From the NCBI GenBank assembly GCA_900556555.1, contig USPF01000002.1, positions 1-60,798 on the forward strand: a stretch of 60,798 nucleotides of DNA, given 5' to 3'. How positions within the stretch are numbered: position 1 is the first letter of the stretch; every line of letters begins with the position of its first letter. The notes under the pieces are model-generated. The model did no database searches. It was given only the letters and a program-made list of their open reading frames with translations, and was not told where the DNA came from. Source of the stretch: an uncultured Blautia sp. Its GTDB lineage: Bacteria; Bacillota; Clostridia; Lachnospirales; Lachnospiraceae. Of this stretch, positions 7,693-16,551 are shown piece by piece. A program made the position numbers and the translations under genes.

Positions 7693-8628
7693 CTATTCCA
7701 AATTCGGCCGCTCTATAAAACGATACCAGTATCCAAAGCCTTGTGTTCCATTTCTGTCTCTCCCCGCTTCCTTAAAATACGGAAATCCAAACATATTTGC
7801 CATCAACGCTTCCTGCCTCTCATAATATCCTGGAATCCCCAGAATATATTGATCATCTTCTTCTCTTCTTGCAAGAATCACGAATCCATGTCTCGAAAAT
7901 CCATGCCGCAAAAAATTATTATACAAAAGTCCCTGATCTTTCCTGTTCAGCATTTTGAAATCACCGGGATTGATTTTTCTGCAATCGCAAAAGGCATGAT
8001 CACGGAAAACAGCTGGTTCCTCAGACTTTTCAACAGACTGTTCTGCCATCTGTGGCTCTGGAAGTTCTTCCTGGAAATTTTCCTCCTGGTTTTCCATAGC
8101 TCTTTCTTCTAAGTTTTCTTCCTCTTCTATTATCTCCTGCTGCACAGCCTGTTCTGTTTCTGCTGTTTCCATCTCTTCATCTTCTAAAACTGGCTCTACA
8201 GCTATTTCCTCCTCTTCTTCCTTCCTCATAGCCTCTTTTGGCAGTAGGATTTCCCCCAGCCTGATAGGCTTATCATCCCACCCACTCCCATACATGATAC
8301 CGGAATCAGTAAGTATGATTAATCCACAGAGATTTTCCAGAGAATACAGGCTTCCCCCTATATTCTGTGATGTCATTTCCTGTTCAAACTGTATATTACC
8401 CCCAGCAAGATTACATTCTCCCAGAAGCACTCCTTCACAGGATTCCTCCCTTCTTATGTATCCATAAATTTTTGCAGGAACATCTGTGTCTGCACACACA
8501 CCGGACAGTTTATATTGCATTCTGCATATCCCATCCCTTGATTCTACCTTGATAAAACCTTTCCCATTCCCCTTTTTTTCATCTTGATATTCATAAACAT
8601 ACGCTATAAATCTGCGGTATCCTGCCAT
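7693..8628 (-). CDS. Unknown protein with Glu-rich middle, probably lineage-specific
   Basis: I do not recognise a function. The 311-residue protein has no signal peptide or membrane segment. Residues 1-130 look like a compact beta-rich domain (YRRFIAYVYEYQDEKKGNGKG; GGSLYSLENLCGLIILTDSG). Residues about 137-205 are a highly acidic, Glu-rich linker. Residues about 208-311 form a second conserved-looking domain with DHAFCDCRKINPGDFKML, LLYNNFLRHGFSRHGF and YYERQEALMANMFGFPYFK. The two-domain plan with an acidic spacer resembles proteins common in Lachnospiraceae that are annotated only as hypothetical. It stands alone behind the tRNA promoter region. Confidence 0.8.
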   Translation of the reverse strand: MAGYRRFIAYVYEYQDEKKGNGKGFIKVESRDGICRMQYKLSGVCADTDVPAKIYGYIRREESCEGVLLGECNLAGGNIQFEQEMTSQNIGGSLYSLENLCGLIILTDSGIMYGSGWDDKPIRLGEILLPKEAMRKEEEEEIAVEPVLEDEEMETAETEQAVQQEIIEEEENLEERAMENQEENFQEELPEPQMAEQSVEKSEEPAVFRDHAFCDCRKINPGDFKMLNRKDQGLLYNNFLRHGFSRHGFVILARREEDDQYILGIPGYYERQEALMANMFGFPYFKEAGRDRNGTQGFGYWYRFIERPNLE

Positions 8629-8737
8629 AATTCCTTCTTTCTCGGCACTCTGCTAACCACAATGCCAGACAACACATTATCCCTAAACTATATGCAGAAA
8701 CACATGATTTAGAACCTTATTTTCAGAAATAAAATCA

Positions 8738-8782
8738 TTAAAAAAAGATGCATCAAAGTCTTTTACAGATTCGATGCACCTT
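8738..8782 (-). terminator. Intrinsic terminator of the reductase operon
   Basis: On the minus strand the arms GGTGCATCGAA and TTTGATGCATC form a hairpin followed by TTTTTTT. It closes the BMP-phosphoesterase-reductase run. Confidence 0.75.
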
Positions 8783-8788
8783 TCATAA

Positions 8789-9409
8789 TTATCGTATAAA
8801 ATTTGTTTTATTGGTTCTTTCCGGCTCCGGCAATGCTATTCCTTTTTCTTTTCCTGCCTGGAAACATTTCATCATCCACGCAAGATTGCGGGCAAGATTT
8901 CTCATGGTCTGCATTCCTTCTGCATCCAGTTTGGCCTCACCTTCTGCTGCTCCGTGAACAACATTCCAATAGGTGGAGCCGGCAACCGGCATCTGGGAAA
9001 TACCAAAATATTTATTCAAGACATCAAAAGAGGCTGTTGTTCCTCCACGTCTTGCCACTGCAACAGATGCTCCTGGTTTAAATGCAAAAGACCTTCCGCT
9101 GCTGTAAAAAACTCTATCAAGGAAAGAAAGAACTCTCCCACTTGGATGGGCATAGTAAACCGGTGTACCAAATACGAATCCATCGCATTCTTTTGCTTTA
9201 GCAATAAACTCATTTACCTTGTCATCTTCAAAAACACATCCTGTTTCACTGCATTTTCCACATCCTATACAGTCTCTTACCTGGCCTGCTCCTATCTGGA
9301 AAATCTCATATTCAATCCCTTCCTGTTCCAGAGTTTTCCCGATTTCCAATAACGCCGTATAAGTATTTCCTTTCTGACGCGGGCTTCCGTTTAACAGTAA
9401 TACTTTCAT
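8789..9409 (-). CDS. NADPH-dependent FMN reductase / flavodoxin-like protein
   Basis: Cytoplasmic flavoprotein with the flavodoxin-like fold, probably an NAD(P)H:quinone or iron-sulfur flavoprotein reductase. The FMN phosphate loop is LLNGSPRQKGNTYTAL at the N-terminus. A cysteine cluster (CIGCGKCSETGCVF, near residues 48-61) resembles the site in iron-sulfur flavoproteins. A second flavin contact is GTPVYYAHPSG near residues 84-94. I start at the ATG at 9409, because AAAGGA lies 10 bp upstream; the longer frame from 9430 starts inside that ribosome site. It is 207 residues. It is the third gene of a run after the BMP protein and phosphoesterase. Electron acceptor unknown. Confidence 0.87.
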   Translation of the reverse strand: MKVLLLNGSPRQKGNTYTALLEIGKTLEQEGIEYEIFQIGAGQVRDCIGCGKCSETGCVFEDDKVNEFIAKAKECDGFVFGTPVYYAHPSGRVLSFLDRVFYSSGRSFAFKPGASVAVARRGGTTASFDVLNKYFGISQMPVAGSTYWNVVHGAAEGEAKLDAEGMQTMRNLARNLAWMMKCFQAGKEKGIALPEPERTNKTNFIR

Positions 9410-9437
9410 ATCTATCATATCCTTTCTCATTTCCTGT

Positions 9438-10028
9438 CTAAATTTCTATAATACATCTTTCGTATGCATTGACTACCGTTGTATCCTGATATTGATCATA
9501 CCGTTTCTGTCCTCGTCCATAGGTTAGATGTATATGTCCGTGGAGAAAATATTTAGGCTTATATTTTTCCAATAATTTCAGAAAAATCTGAAATCCCTGA
9601 TGTGGTAAATCTCTCCCATCATTAATCTGATATGCAGGAGAATGGGTTACAAGAATATCAAAGCCCTGTTTACAAAGTAATTTAAACCATAGCTTCCTTA
9701 CTCTCTTCTGCATTTCCTTTTCTGTATATTGATGAGGACCTTTGGTATATCTCATAGAACCTCCAAGCCCCAAAATGCGTACACCTTCATACACAAAAAT
9801 ATCATCTTCAATACAGGTACACCCCTCCGGTGGTATATATTCATATTTCCCATCATGATTTCCGTGAACATACAGTACAGGAACCGTTGTCATTGTCACC
9901 AGAAAAGATAAATATCTGGGATCCAGATCACCACAAGAAATAATCAAATCAATATCTTCCACCTTACTTTTATCAAAAAAATCCCACAAAGAAGCACACT
10001 CCTCGTCTGCAATGACAAGTATTTTCAT
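9438..10028 (-). CDS. Metallophosphoesterase
   Basis: Dinuclear-metal phosphoesterase of the calcineurin-like fold. The five metal motifs can be seen: DEEC near residue 8 (weak first Asp), CGDLD near residues 32-36, GNHD at residues 56-59, THSP near residue 126 and GHIH near residues 163-166. Length 196 is on the small side, as in YfcE/MJ0936-like or Icc-like single-domain members. The ATG is 3 bp after the BMP protein stop, so the two are tightly coupled. The substrate could be a cyclic nucleotide or phosphodiester; nothing in the sequence decides this. Confidence 0.88.
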   Translation of the reverse strand: MKILVIADEECASLWDFFDKSKVEDIDLIISCGDLDPRYLSFLVTMTTVPVLYVHGNHDGKYEYIPPEGCTCIEDDIFVYEGVRILGLGGSMRYTKGPHQYTEKEMQKRVRKLWFKLLCKQGFDILVTHSPAYQINDGRDLPHQGFQIFLKLLEKYKPKYFLHGHIHLTYGRGQKRYDQYQDTTVVNAYERCIIEI

Positions 10029-10031
10029 ATT

Positions 10032-11948
10032 TTATATCTGGCCTTTCTCTTTGTTCACACCCTGTTGCAAAGTCACAGGTCTTGCCTGTTCCTGCAAATC
10101 TTCTGTTTTGGGTATGATACCAATAATATTTTCTGCCAGCCAGTCCATCGTGATAATTTCTTCCGGTGTTAATGTCCTCTTGGGATCTGCCTGAACAATC
10201 CCATCCTGAGAATAAAGGATACCAGAAAACGGACTAAACTGCTGTGAAACTATATTTTTTTTCAGAAGATCAATTAAACGTTTTGTACCAATCGGTGTAT
10301 TATTAGAACAAATCACATCAATTACACCGGCAGACATTCCCCACCAATAGTTAATGGCTTTCTTATCACTTCCACTATCATCATACTTCCATGTACCATC
10401 CATAATCGTACGAATAAGCTGTTCATAAAATTTTCCCCAGTGCCACAAAGGCATAGCCAGCCTTCTTGTATGATCTCCTTCTATGGTATAGAGTCCAAAT
10501 TCTCTAGTAGATTCCTCCGGTATAACCATGTCTTTTCCTGAAATGCATCCTGCTCCAATCTCTTTCAAACGCTCTGCAATATCTACATTTTTCATGGAAG
10601 ACCATTCCAGATAAACTTTTACCCTCGGATTAATCATCTTAGCTCCCAGAGCAAAAGCATTAATATTTGCAATAGAGCCGTAAATCGGATAATCCGCCAC
10701 ATATGCCAGTTTATCGTTTGTAGTAAGTGCACCGGCCAGTGCTCCCATCAGGAATTTTGCTTCGTGCATTCTCGCATAATACGTACGAATGTAACGATGA
10801 GACGTATTTAAAGAACAGTTCAAAATCCGCACCTCAGGATTTTCAGTTGCTGCCTTAACACTAGCCTGGGCAAAGGATGGGGAAGTCGTAAAAATAATAT
10901 TACTTCCACAGTTAATTGCCGCTTCTATCAAATCGTCGATATTCTCCTGAGTGGCATTATCATAATAAAAAGTCGAAATTTCTTCCGGGAATGCCTGTTC
11001 CAAATACAGCCTTCCCAGTTCATGGGCATAAATCCATGCCGAGGATGCCGGTGTTTTCGCATAAATAAAGGCAACCTTCAGGCGTGGTGCACTGACTGGG
11101 AGAATCCTGCTCAAAAGCGGTTTCTTTTCATTTGTAGGATCCATCTTCAAGTCGATCACATCTTCTTTTTCTAACAGAAGGAATTCCTCCCAGCTCTTTG
11201 CAATTAAATCATTTAACTCACTGGTAGTTTTTTCCAAAAGCTCCTGGTATCCATACACAGTGACAAATGCCAGAAAAGCATCTCCTTGTGTAATAGATAA
11301 TTTTTCTCCGCCTTTTGCCTCATATTCAAGCTGAAACCGGTAAAAAATAGAACTAAAGTTTTGCTTATCTGCATCTGTCCACTCTTCTCCCGGCTCTTTT
11401 CCCACTACTGCCTGAAGTTTAGGAAAATTTCCCACTTTAGACATATATAGGTAATTCACTTTTGAGACACTGTAAAAGTCCATGTATTCATAATAAATCA
11501 CATTTTCCTTCTCATTTGTCCTCTTGGGAACGATTCTGGTTACAACACCCGGAATGGAATCTACATCAAAATATTTTGATACACTGACTCTCTTATTTCC
11601 TTCCTGAACATAGAATTTATTCAGGTATTCGTATGCTTTGATAGGTTCACGAATTCCTTCTTCCAAATGACTGGTACTCAAAGCATCCCACTTTCTTGCA
11701 AATTCTGTATTCTGTTTCAAAATAGGCATAAAATTGCTGGCAAATGCATTACTCCTGCCTTCTGTCTTGGTTCCTACAATCTGATCGGACGGAATCTGCA
11801 CAAGTCCAAGGGGAACTTCTGAATAAGAACCTTTAGGCGGTAATATATCATCCAGAACTTCCAGGGTCGGCTGAAGCCCTCTCATCAGCCGTGACTGGTA
11901 TTCTCTTTTCCCGAGCTTTTGAGCTCTTAAATAATCATCTACTGACAT
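10032..11948 (-). CDS. Cytosolic BMP-family binding protein with ParB-like N-terminal domain
   Basis: The C-terminal two thirds (about residues 290-560) match the basic membrane protein (BMP/PnrA) family, normally extracellular lipoproteins that bind nucleosides for ABC import: LKVAFIYAKTPASSAWIYAH, MHEAKFLMGALAGALT and VADYPIYGSIANINAFALGA. Here there is no signal peptide and no lipobox. Residues 1-190 instead form a different domain in which YVQEGNKRVSV and the preceding IREPIKAYEYL resemble ParB/sulfiredoxin-like folds. The protein is 638 residues. I infer an intracellular ligand sensor or regulator rather than a transporter component; no ABC permease is nearby. It heads an operon with a phosphoesterase and a flavin reductase. 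ParB-like assignment is moderate, BMP assignment is good. Confidence 0.82.
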   Translation of the reverse strand: MSVDDYLRAQKLGKREYQSRLMRGLQPTLEVLDDILPPKGSYSEVPLGLVQIPSDQIVGTKTEGRSNAFASNFMPILKQNTEFARKWDALSTSHLEEGIREPIKAYEYLNKFYVQEGNKRVSVSKYFDVDSIPGVVTRIVPKRTNEKENVIYYEYMDFYSVSKVNYLYMSKVGNFPKLQAVVGKEPGEEWTDADKQNFSSIFYRFQLEYEAKGGEKLSITQGDAFLAFVTVYGYQELLEKTTSELNDLIAKSWEEFLLLEKEDVIDLKMDPTNEKKPLLSRILPVSAPRLKVAFIYAKTPASSAWIYAHELGRLYLEQAFPEEISTFYYDNATQENIDDLIEAAINCGSNIIFTTSPSFAQASVKAATENPEVRILNCSLNTSHRYIRTYYARMHEAKFLMGALAGALTTNDKLAYVADYPIYGSIANINAFALGAKMINPRVKVYLEWSSMKNVDIAERLKEIGAGCISGKDMVIPEESTREFGLYTIEGDHTRRLAMPLWHWGKFYEQLIRTIMDGTWKYDDSGSDKKAINYWWGMSAGVIDVICSNNTPIGTKRLIDLLKKNIVSQQFSPFSGILYSQDGIVQADPKRTLTPEEIITMDWLAENIIGIIPKTEDLQEQARPVTLQQGVNKEKGQI

Positions 11949-11997
11949 AGCATTCTCCTTTTTATCAGGTCACTGTCTTTTGTTTACTCTATGGTTT

Positions 11998-12036
11998 ATT
12001 ATAAAGATTTATTATCGGAAAATCAACCTCTGGTTG
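11998..12036 (-). promoter_or_regulatory. Promoter with overlapping palindrome for the BMP operon
   Basis: Minus-strand TTGATT (12021-12026) and TATAAT (11998-12003) are spaced 17 bp. A palindrome CAACC-x3-GGTTG (12024-12036) overlaps the -35, a position suited to a repressor or activator. Confidence 0.6.
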
Positions 12037-12069
12037 GTATTTGCTCAGGCCAAACACATTAAAGGATGT

Positions 12070-13872
12070 TTATAATCCAATCCTGTTCTTATGATATCCG
12101 TCATTTATTTTCTTTATTTCTGCCAGATCGCATTTGGGCTTTCTGTCATAAGTGACCAGTCCATTAATTTCCTGTTCCACATCTGTCAATTGCGTATAAC
12201 AATACCCCCACAGGCCTTTGGAAGCATACACTGCATCCATAATCCTTCTGTACTCTTCCAAAAATTCCTTTTCCGAATTTACGGAAGAGTATCCCCAGCC
12301 TTTTTGTTCAGATACCTCAAAACCGATTCCACCAAATTCTGTGAGAAGAATGGGCTCTCCCTGATAGCTGTAGCCTTTTGCATAAATATCCCAGCAGGTA
12401 GGCGGCTGCCCAATAAGACTTTCCTTTGTGGACAGCATTTCTCTATATTCTTCGTATTTCTCTGTTTCTTCTTTTTGCCCGTGGCTGTAATTATGGATTG
12501 CACAAATATCCGTTACGGTCATGTTCCAGCCATCATTGGAAACTACCAGGCGTGTATCATCTACCGCATGTAAATAATGATACATAGTTTCAGAGAAACT
12601 CTGCTGCATCTTGTTTCTTTGAATATCTGGAACGCCCCAGCTTTCATTGATAGGAACCCAGGTTACAATACACGGATGATTATAGTCCCTCTCCACAATC
12701 TCAGACCAGTCTTTCAAAGTACGGTTCACAGACTTCCGGTCATACATGGTCGGAGCTGCACATTCTCCCCACACCAGAAATCCCAGTTTATCTGCCCAAT
12801 ACAAGGATCTGGCTTCCTCCACTTTCTGGTGCTTTCTGCATCCATTAAAACCCATAGCCTTGGCAAGCTCAATGTCCTTTACCAATGCCTCATCATCAGG
12901 TGCTGTCAAAAGCCCCTGAGGCCAATAGCCCTGGTCAAGTACCAGTTTCTGATAATATGGGCGGTTGTTCAGATACACCATTCCATGTTCTGTATGCACC
13001 TTTCGGAATCCAAAATAAGACTGTACCCTGTCTGAGCATTGTCCGTCACTGTTTCGCACTTCCAGCTCCACATCCAGCAAAACAGGATGCTCCGGTGTCC
13101 AGGAAATCCCCGGTTCATGATAATTTGTATTAAAAATTCTTCCATTGATAATGTCTACAGAAAAATCCAGGGTATCTCTAAGCCACACCTGAGTTCCTTC
13201 TGCCAGAACCTTATCTTTTAACCGGATTTTATAATATAAGGAATCTCCTTCGCAGATTCCAGCACCCTCGCACTGCATCTGAATCTTTCCCTGGTCATAC
13301 AAAGAAGTAAATCTCACATGTTCCAAACGTTTTTCAGGTACCCATTCCATCCACACGCTCTGCCAGATGCCTGTGCTGTTGGTGTACCAAATACTTCTGG
13401 ATTCTCCATCCCAAAACTGCTTTCCTCTCGGGAACAGTTCATCTGTATGGGAATCCCACACCCGGACTGTGACTTCCTGTTCTCCCTCTACCAGGTACGG
13501 GGTCATATTTACTGAAAATGGTGTGTAGCCTCCTGTATGTTTTCCAGCCTGCTGGCCATTTACATACACCACTGCTTCATAATCTACTGCCTCAAAGTGG
13601 AGAAGAAGTTCCCTTCCTTCTTCCTGATTTTCCACAGAAAAACACTTTTTATACCAGACAATATCATGAGGTGCCTGGTCATTGATTCCACTAAGTTCAC
13701 ACTGATAGACAAAAGGAACCTGAATTTCCCTGTCCAAATGTTTCCCTGGCTCATACCATTTTTCTAAAATTCCTCTGTCTGCATCATCAAAAGCAAACTC
13801 CCAGGAGCCATTTAGATTTTCCCACTGTGACCTTACAAACTGAGGTCTTGGATATTGATTTTTTCTACTCAT
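12070..13872 (-). CDS. Glycoside hydrolase family 2 protein
   Basis: Exo-acting beta-glycosidase of GH2 (beta-galactosidase, glucuronidase or related). Residues 1-180 form the sugar-binding jelly roll (SQWENLNGSWEFAFDDADRG; FEAVDYEAVVYVNG), followed by an Ig-like domain and a TIM barrel from about residue 285. The general acid/base is the Glu in TWVPINESWG (near residue 410) and the nucleophile is the Glu in LLTEFGGIGF (near residue 514). There is no signal peptide, so it acts on imported sugars. Length 600 matches the compact GH2 type. It begins 15 bp after the DUF2804 gene stop, indicating co-transcription. Linkage specificity cannot be read from sequence alone. Confidence 0.92.
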   Translation of the reverse strand: MSRKNQYPRPQFVRSQWENLNGSWEFAFDDADRGILEKWYEPGKHLDREIQVPFVYQCELSGINDQAPHDIVWYKKCFSVENQEEGRELLLHFEAVDYEAVVYVNGQQAGKHTGGYTPFSVNMTPYLVEGEQEVTVRVWDSHTDELFPRGKQFWDGESRSIWYTNSTGIWQSVWMEWVPEKRLEHVRFTSLYDQGKIQMQCEGAGICEGDSLYYKIRLKDKVLAEGTQVWLRDTLDFSVDIINGRIFNTNYHEPGISWTPEHPVLLDVELEVRNSDGQCSDRVQSYFGFRKVHTEHGMVYLNNRPYYQKLVLDQGYWPQGLLTAPDDEALVKDIELAKAMGFNGCRKHQKVEEARSLYWADKLGFLVWGECAAPTMYDRKSVNRTLKDWSEIVERDYNHPCIVTWVPINESWGVPDIQRNKMQQSFSETMYHYLHAVDDTRLVVSNDGWNMTVTDICAIHNYSHGQKEETEKYEEYREMLSTKESLIGQPPTCWDIYAKGYSYQGEPILLTEFGGIGFEVSEQKGWGYSSVNSEKEFLEEYRRIMDAVYASKGLWGYCYTQLTDVEQEINGLVTYDRKPKCDLAEIKKINDGYHKNRIGL

Positions 13873-13887
13873 AATGATTCCTTCCCC

Positions 13888-14910
13888 CTAATACCGGTTA
13901 TGCACTTTCTCCGCAAAGCACATCATATCTTTTACCACAATCTCTCTTCCATCATCCAGCACTGCTTTTCCACTCATTTTTCCAAAAACCTGATGCTGGT
14001 CTGTTTCAATAATCAATGCCGAAGTCCTGGCCGCCCTGTCAAGCACCGGCTGGAAATCCATCTCAAACCTGCCGTCATTGGAGATGAATTTCCATGGTTT
14101 CAGATAACTATCCTCCGGGATATGGAAGGTCACCTGGTCTAATTTGTGAGCTTTCCCATCATAGAAAAGCATATTTTCTGTAGCAGCAGAAGTATCTCCA
14201 AATCCATATCCGATATTAAAGCCAAATGGAACTCCGTCTATTCTTGTGTTTCCAGAACCCCAGTACCAGCAGTTATCGTAAGTCCACACTCCTCTTCCCC
14301 AGTCCAGAGTTCCAAAATCCTTTTCCTTTGAGAAGGTATAAGTCTTACCATCAAATTTCATCTGACCAGAAGCAGGCATACAGTTAATCTTCTGATTGTA
14401 ATAAAAAGCTGTTTTCTTCTCCTTAAATGGTGTAGCAATTACCATAGTATCCATGTCCGGCTGTTCCAGCCAGATATCGCAGGAAAACGTCTTTCCCTGG
14501 TAAAAGTTTTTGAAATAACATCGGATTCTTCTCTTTCCATTCTGAATCTGAAAAGCCATGTGCAGCCGCTTGTCCTTATAAATAATATCCCCTTCTTCTG
14601 AGGTATTCGGAAGCTTAAATTTTCCCATTGGAAATGGATTCAAAATCGTTTCTGTATGCTCCCACCCTTCTTTAAAATTCAGAAGAGAAACGGACTGCAA
14701 TCCAATATAACCATCATCGGATAAGGTAAATGCCCCTGCAAAATCTTCATTTAAAACCAGGTAATAATCCCATTCTTTAATACGGAATTTGGGTGCCTTA
14801 ATCATACTCCGCTCATACTGCTGCACCAGACTTTTAGACCATCCCGGCTCCCGCAGGCTTCCATCTTCTTTTAATAGCATTTGCTGTGTTGTTACTTCAT
14901 GATTCCCCAT
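13888..14910 (-). CDS. DUF2804 family protein
   Basis: Soluble 340-residue protein of the DUF2804 family, whose biochemical role is not established. Typical features are the N-terminal L-x-x-x-G-x-L-R-E-P-G-W segment (EDGSLREPGWSKSL, about residues 15-28), the FKIKEWDYY-like stretch (FRIKEWDYYLVL) and the W-rich central part (FGTLDWGRGVWTYDNCWYWG, near residues 196-215). The fold is likely all-beta. It is encoded directly before a GH2 glycosidase, so a role in carbohydrate or glycolipid handling is possible but only inferred. The ATG follows AGGAGG at 6-7 bp. Confidence 0.85.
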   Translation of the reverse strand: MGNHEVTTQQMLLKEDGSLREPGWSKSLVQQYERSMIKAPKFRIKEWDYYLVLNEDFAGAFTLSDDGYIGLQSVSLLNFKEGWEHTETILNPFPMGKFKLPNTSEEGDIIYKDKRLHMAFQIQNGKRRIRCYFKNFYQGKTFSCDIWLEQPDMDTMVIATPFKEKKTAFYYNQKINCMPASGQMKFDGKTYTFSKEKDFGTLDWGRGVWTYDNCWYWGSGNTRIDGVPFGFNIGYGFGDTSAATENMLFYDGKAHKLDQVTFHIPEDSYLKPWKFISNDGRFEMDFQPVLDRAARTSALIIETDQHQVFGKMSGKAVLDDGREIVVKDMMCFAEKVHNRY

Positions 14911-14991
14911 ATAAATACCTCCTAATACAATACACTATATACTCACTATAACACAGAATTGGGGAGAAAGCATTGCTGACATTCATTTTTA

Positions 14992-15011
14992 CGTTTATCA
15001 GATAATATTTT
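14992..15011 (+). repeat. Direct repeat copy 1 flanking the small-RNA locus
   Basis: CGTTTATCAGATAATATTTT; the first 15 bases are identical to 15168-15182 and 19 of 20 match overall. The two copies are 176 bp apart and bracket the small-RNA locus. Confidence 0.75.
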
Positions 15012-15113
15012 AGGGCATAGAAAAACCACCCCTAAACTTTGACGAGCAACGAGGTGGTATTTCTATGCTATCTCTTATTGGTCAACCCCTTGTGGGCGGT
15101 TGTTCTTTTTACA
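15010..15113 (-). ncRNA. Small RNA resembling type I antitoxin RNA, no toxin ORF seen
   Basis: A minus-strand transcript of about 100 nt is predicted from the promoter at 15119-15147. It contains a first hairpin (CAACCGCCC with the GGGGTTG arm, 15083-15102) and a second, long hairpin (ACCACC at 15054-15059 pairing with GGTGGT at 15026-15031, extended by CATAGAAA and TTTCTATG) followed by TTTTTC, a terminator. On the plus strand the first hairpin is followed by TTCTTTTT, so it can terminate convergent transcription. This overlapping two-hairpin plan is like RatA/Fst-type antitoxin RNAs of Firmicutes. The plus-strand frame where the small holin-like toxin would end is interrupted by a TAG, and no toxin ORF remains. 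Role is inferred. Confidence 0.6.
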
Positions 15114-15118
15114 TTTTT

Positions 15119-15147
15119 ACTATAAAATATTCAGATTTCTTATGCAA
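15119..15147 (-). promoter_or_regulatory. Promoter of the small RNA
   Basis: Minus-strand TTGCAT (15142-15147) and TATAGT (15119-15124), spacing exactly 17 bp, with start predicted near 15112. Confidence 0.72.
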
Positions 15148-15167
15148 GTATATGGTATCCGGCTTTG

Positions 15168-15187
15168 CGTTTATCAGATAATGTTTT
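15168..15187 (+). repeat. Direct repeat copy 2 flanking the small-RNA locus
   Basis: CGTTTATCAGATAATGTTTT, one mismatch to the copy at 14992-15011. It ends 5 bp before the stop codon of the binding-protein gene. Confidence 0.75.
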
Positions 15188-15191
15188 CTCA

Positions 15192-16424
15192 TCACTGATA
15201 TAAATAATTCTGATACTCCGGCAATTCCATATTGGTATTATCGATCCACTGATATCCCGTATTGATAAAAGCATCATTCTCAAGTCCCTGGTCTGCTCTC
15301 ACTCCGGCTATCACGGTAGCATATCCCATTCCGTATGGATTCTGTGAAAACATTCCAAGTTCAACACCATCTTTCACAGCCTTAATCTGCTTTGCACCTG
15401 CATCAAACCCGATAACCTTGACATCTTTTTTTGACGCATTCACAATATCCAGCACACTGTTTGCAGCCGTTTCGTTGGTACAGTAATATCCTTTTACATC
15501 AGGATACAGCTTTAAGACAGCTTCTGCCAATTCCGTCATGCTGGTTTCTTCGTTTTCGTGAGAGATATTCACAATTTCAATTCCCGGATGATTCTTCGCC
15601 ATTTCATCTGTGAATCCTGTTTCTCTATCCACGCTGGTCTCAGAGGTCTTCACATGAGTCATAACAGCCACCTGGCCCTTCTCTCCAAGAGCCTCTGCAA
15701 GTTTCTTAGCTGCTTCTGCCCCGGCAGCATAATTGTCTGTGGCACAGACAGCATTTACCTGGACATTTTCCACACCGGAATCCAGGACAATCACAGGAAT
15801 CCCGTTTAAAGTAGCTTCCTCTACCTGTGCCTGGCAAGATGCCATATCAATAGCTGCCAGACACAAAATCGCCGGATTTTCTGAAAGCACTGCATCAATA
15901 ATATTAATCTGGCTCTCAACATCCGTCTCGTTTCCAGGGCCTTCAAAGGTAAGTTTTATCTTATCTTCCCCTTTATATCCCATCTTTTCATTCAAGTCCG
16001 TAACTGCCGCATCCATGCCCTTTTTTACACTCTTCCAAAATCCGGTCTTTGTGCTTTTAACTACTACTGCAATACGGCTGCCCGGTTCTAGGTTCAATTC
16101 CTCCAGAGCAGTATAATCATGAGTTCCCGCCTGCTCTTTTAAGGATTTCAAAATCAAATCTACATTTACATTATCCTCAGCTTCAACCGGTTCATTCTCT
16201 TTTGCTGTCTGTGTCTCATCTGTTTCCTTCTCCGGTTCCTGCTTGTCCTGTGTTTCCTGTTTATTTTCTGCCTTTTCTTTTTCTGCCTGTTCTTGTTTCT
16301 GTTTGTCTTTTTCCTCAGATGTATTTTTCTGGTTTGTATCAGGATTTGATTTCTTACTTCCACATCCGCCAAGTACGCTGACTGCCAGCATGAAACAAAT
16401 CAATCCTATCATTACTTTTTTCAT
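15192..16424 (-). CDS. Sugar-binding ABC lipoprotein (RbsB-like)
   Basis: Secreted substrate-binding protein of the ribose/galactose (Peripla_BP_4) type. The N-terminus is a lipoprotein signal (MKKVMIGLICFMLAVSVLGG then Cys in the VLGGC lipobox). Residues about 27-85 are a Lys/Glu/Gln/Thr-rich linker that would space the domain from the membrane. The binding domain begins at RIAVVVKSTKTGFWKSV and includes ILCLAAIDMASCQAQVEEA and KVIGFDAGAKQIKAVKDG. Length 410 including the linker. No permease or ATPase gene is adjacent, so it is an orphan; it could share the MsmK-like ATPase at 26 kb or serve as a sensor. Ligand unknown. Confidence 0.88.
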   Translation of the reverse strand: MKKVMIGLICFMLAVSVLGGCGSKKSNPDTNQKNTSEEKDKQKQEQAEKEKAENKQETQDKQEPEKETDETQTAKENEPVEAEDNVNVDLILKSLKEQAGTHDYTALEELNLEPGSRIAVVVKSTKTGFWKSVKKGMDAAVTDLNEKMGYKGEDKIKLTFEGPGNETDVESQINIIDAVLSENPAILCLAAIDMASCQAQVEEATLNGIPVIVLDSGVENVQVNAVCATDNYAAGAEAAKKLAEALGEKGQVAVMTHVKTSETSVDRETGFTDEMAKNHPGIEIVNISHENEETSMTELAEAVLKLYPDVKGYYCTNETAANSVLDIVNASKKDVKVIGFDAGAKQIKAVKDGVELGMFSQNPYGMGYATVIAGVRADQGLENDAFINTGYQWIDNTNMELPEYQNYLYQ

Positions 16425-16551
16425 GACTTTACCTGCCCTTTACACATTCTTATCCTCAAGTTTCATTTCTTTCTCATTATACACCAAACCTTTCATTAGT
16501 CCAGTCTAATCACCAGTGTTTATAAATATTTTCGAAATGCTTCACATATTT

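Noticed and set aside
14911..15010. A small holin-like toxin ORF on the plus strand before the antitoxin-like RNA
   Set aside because: The frame that would end in the usual place is interrupted by TAG and has no ATG with a ribosome site.
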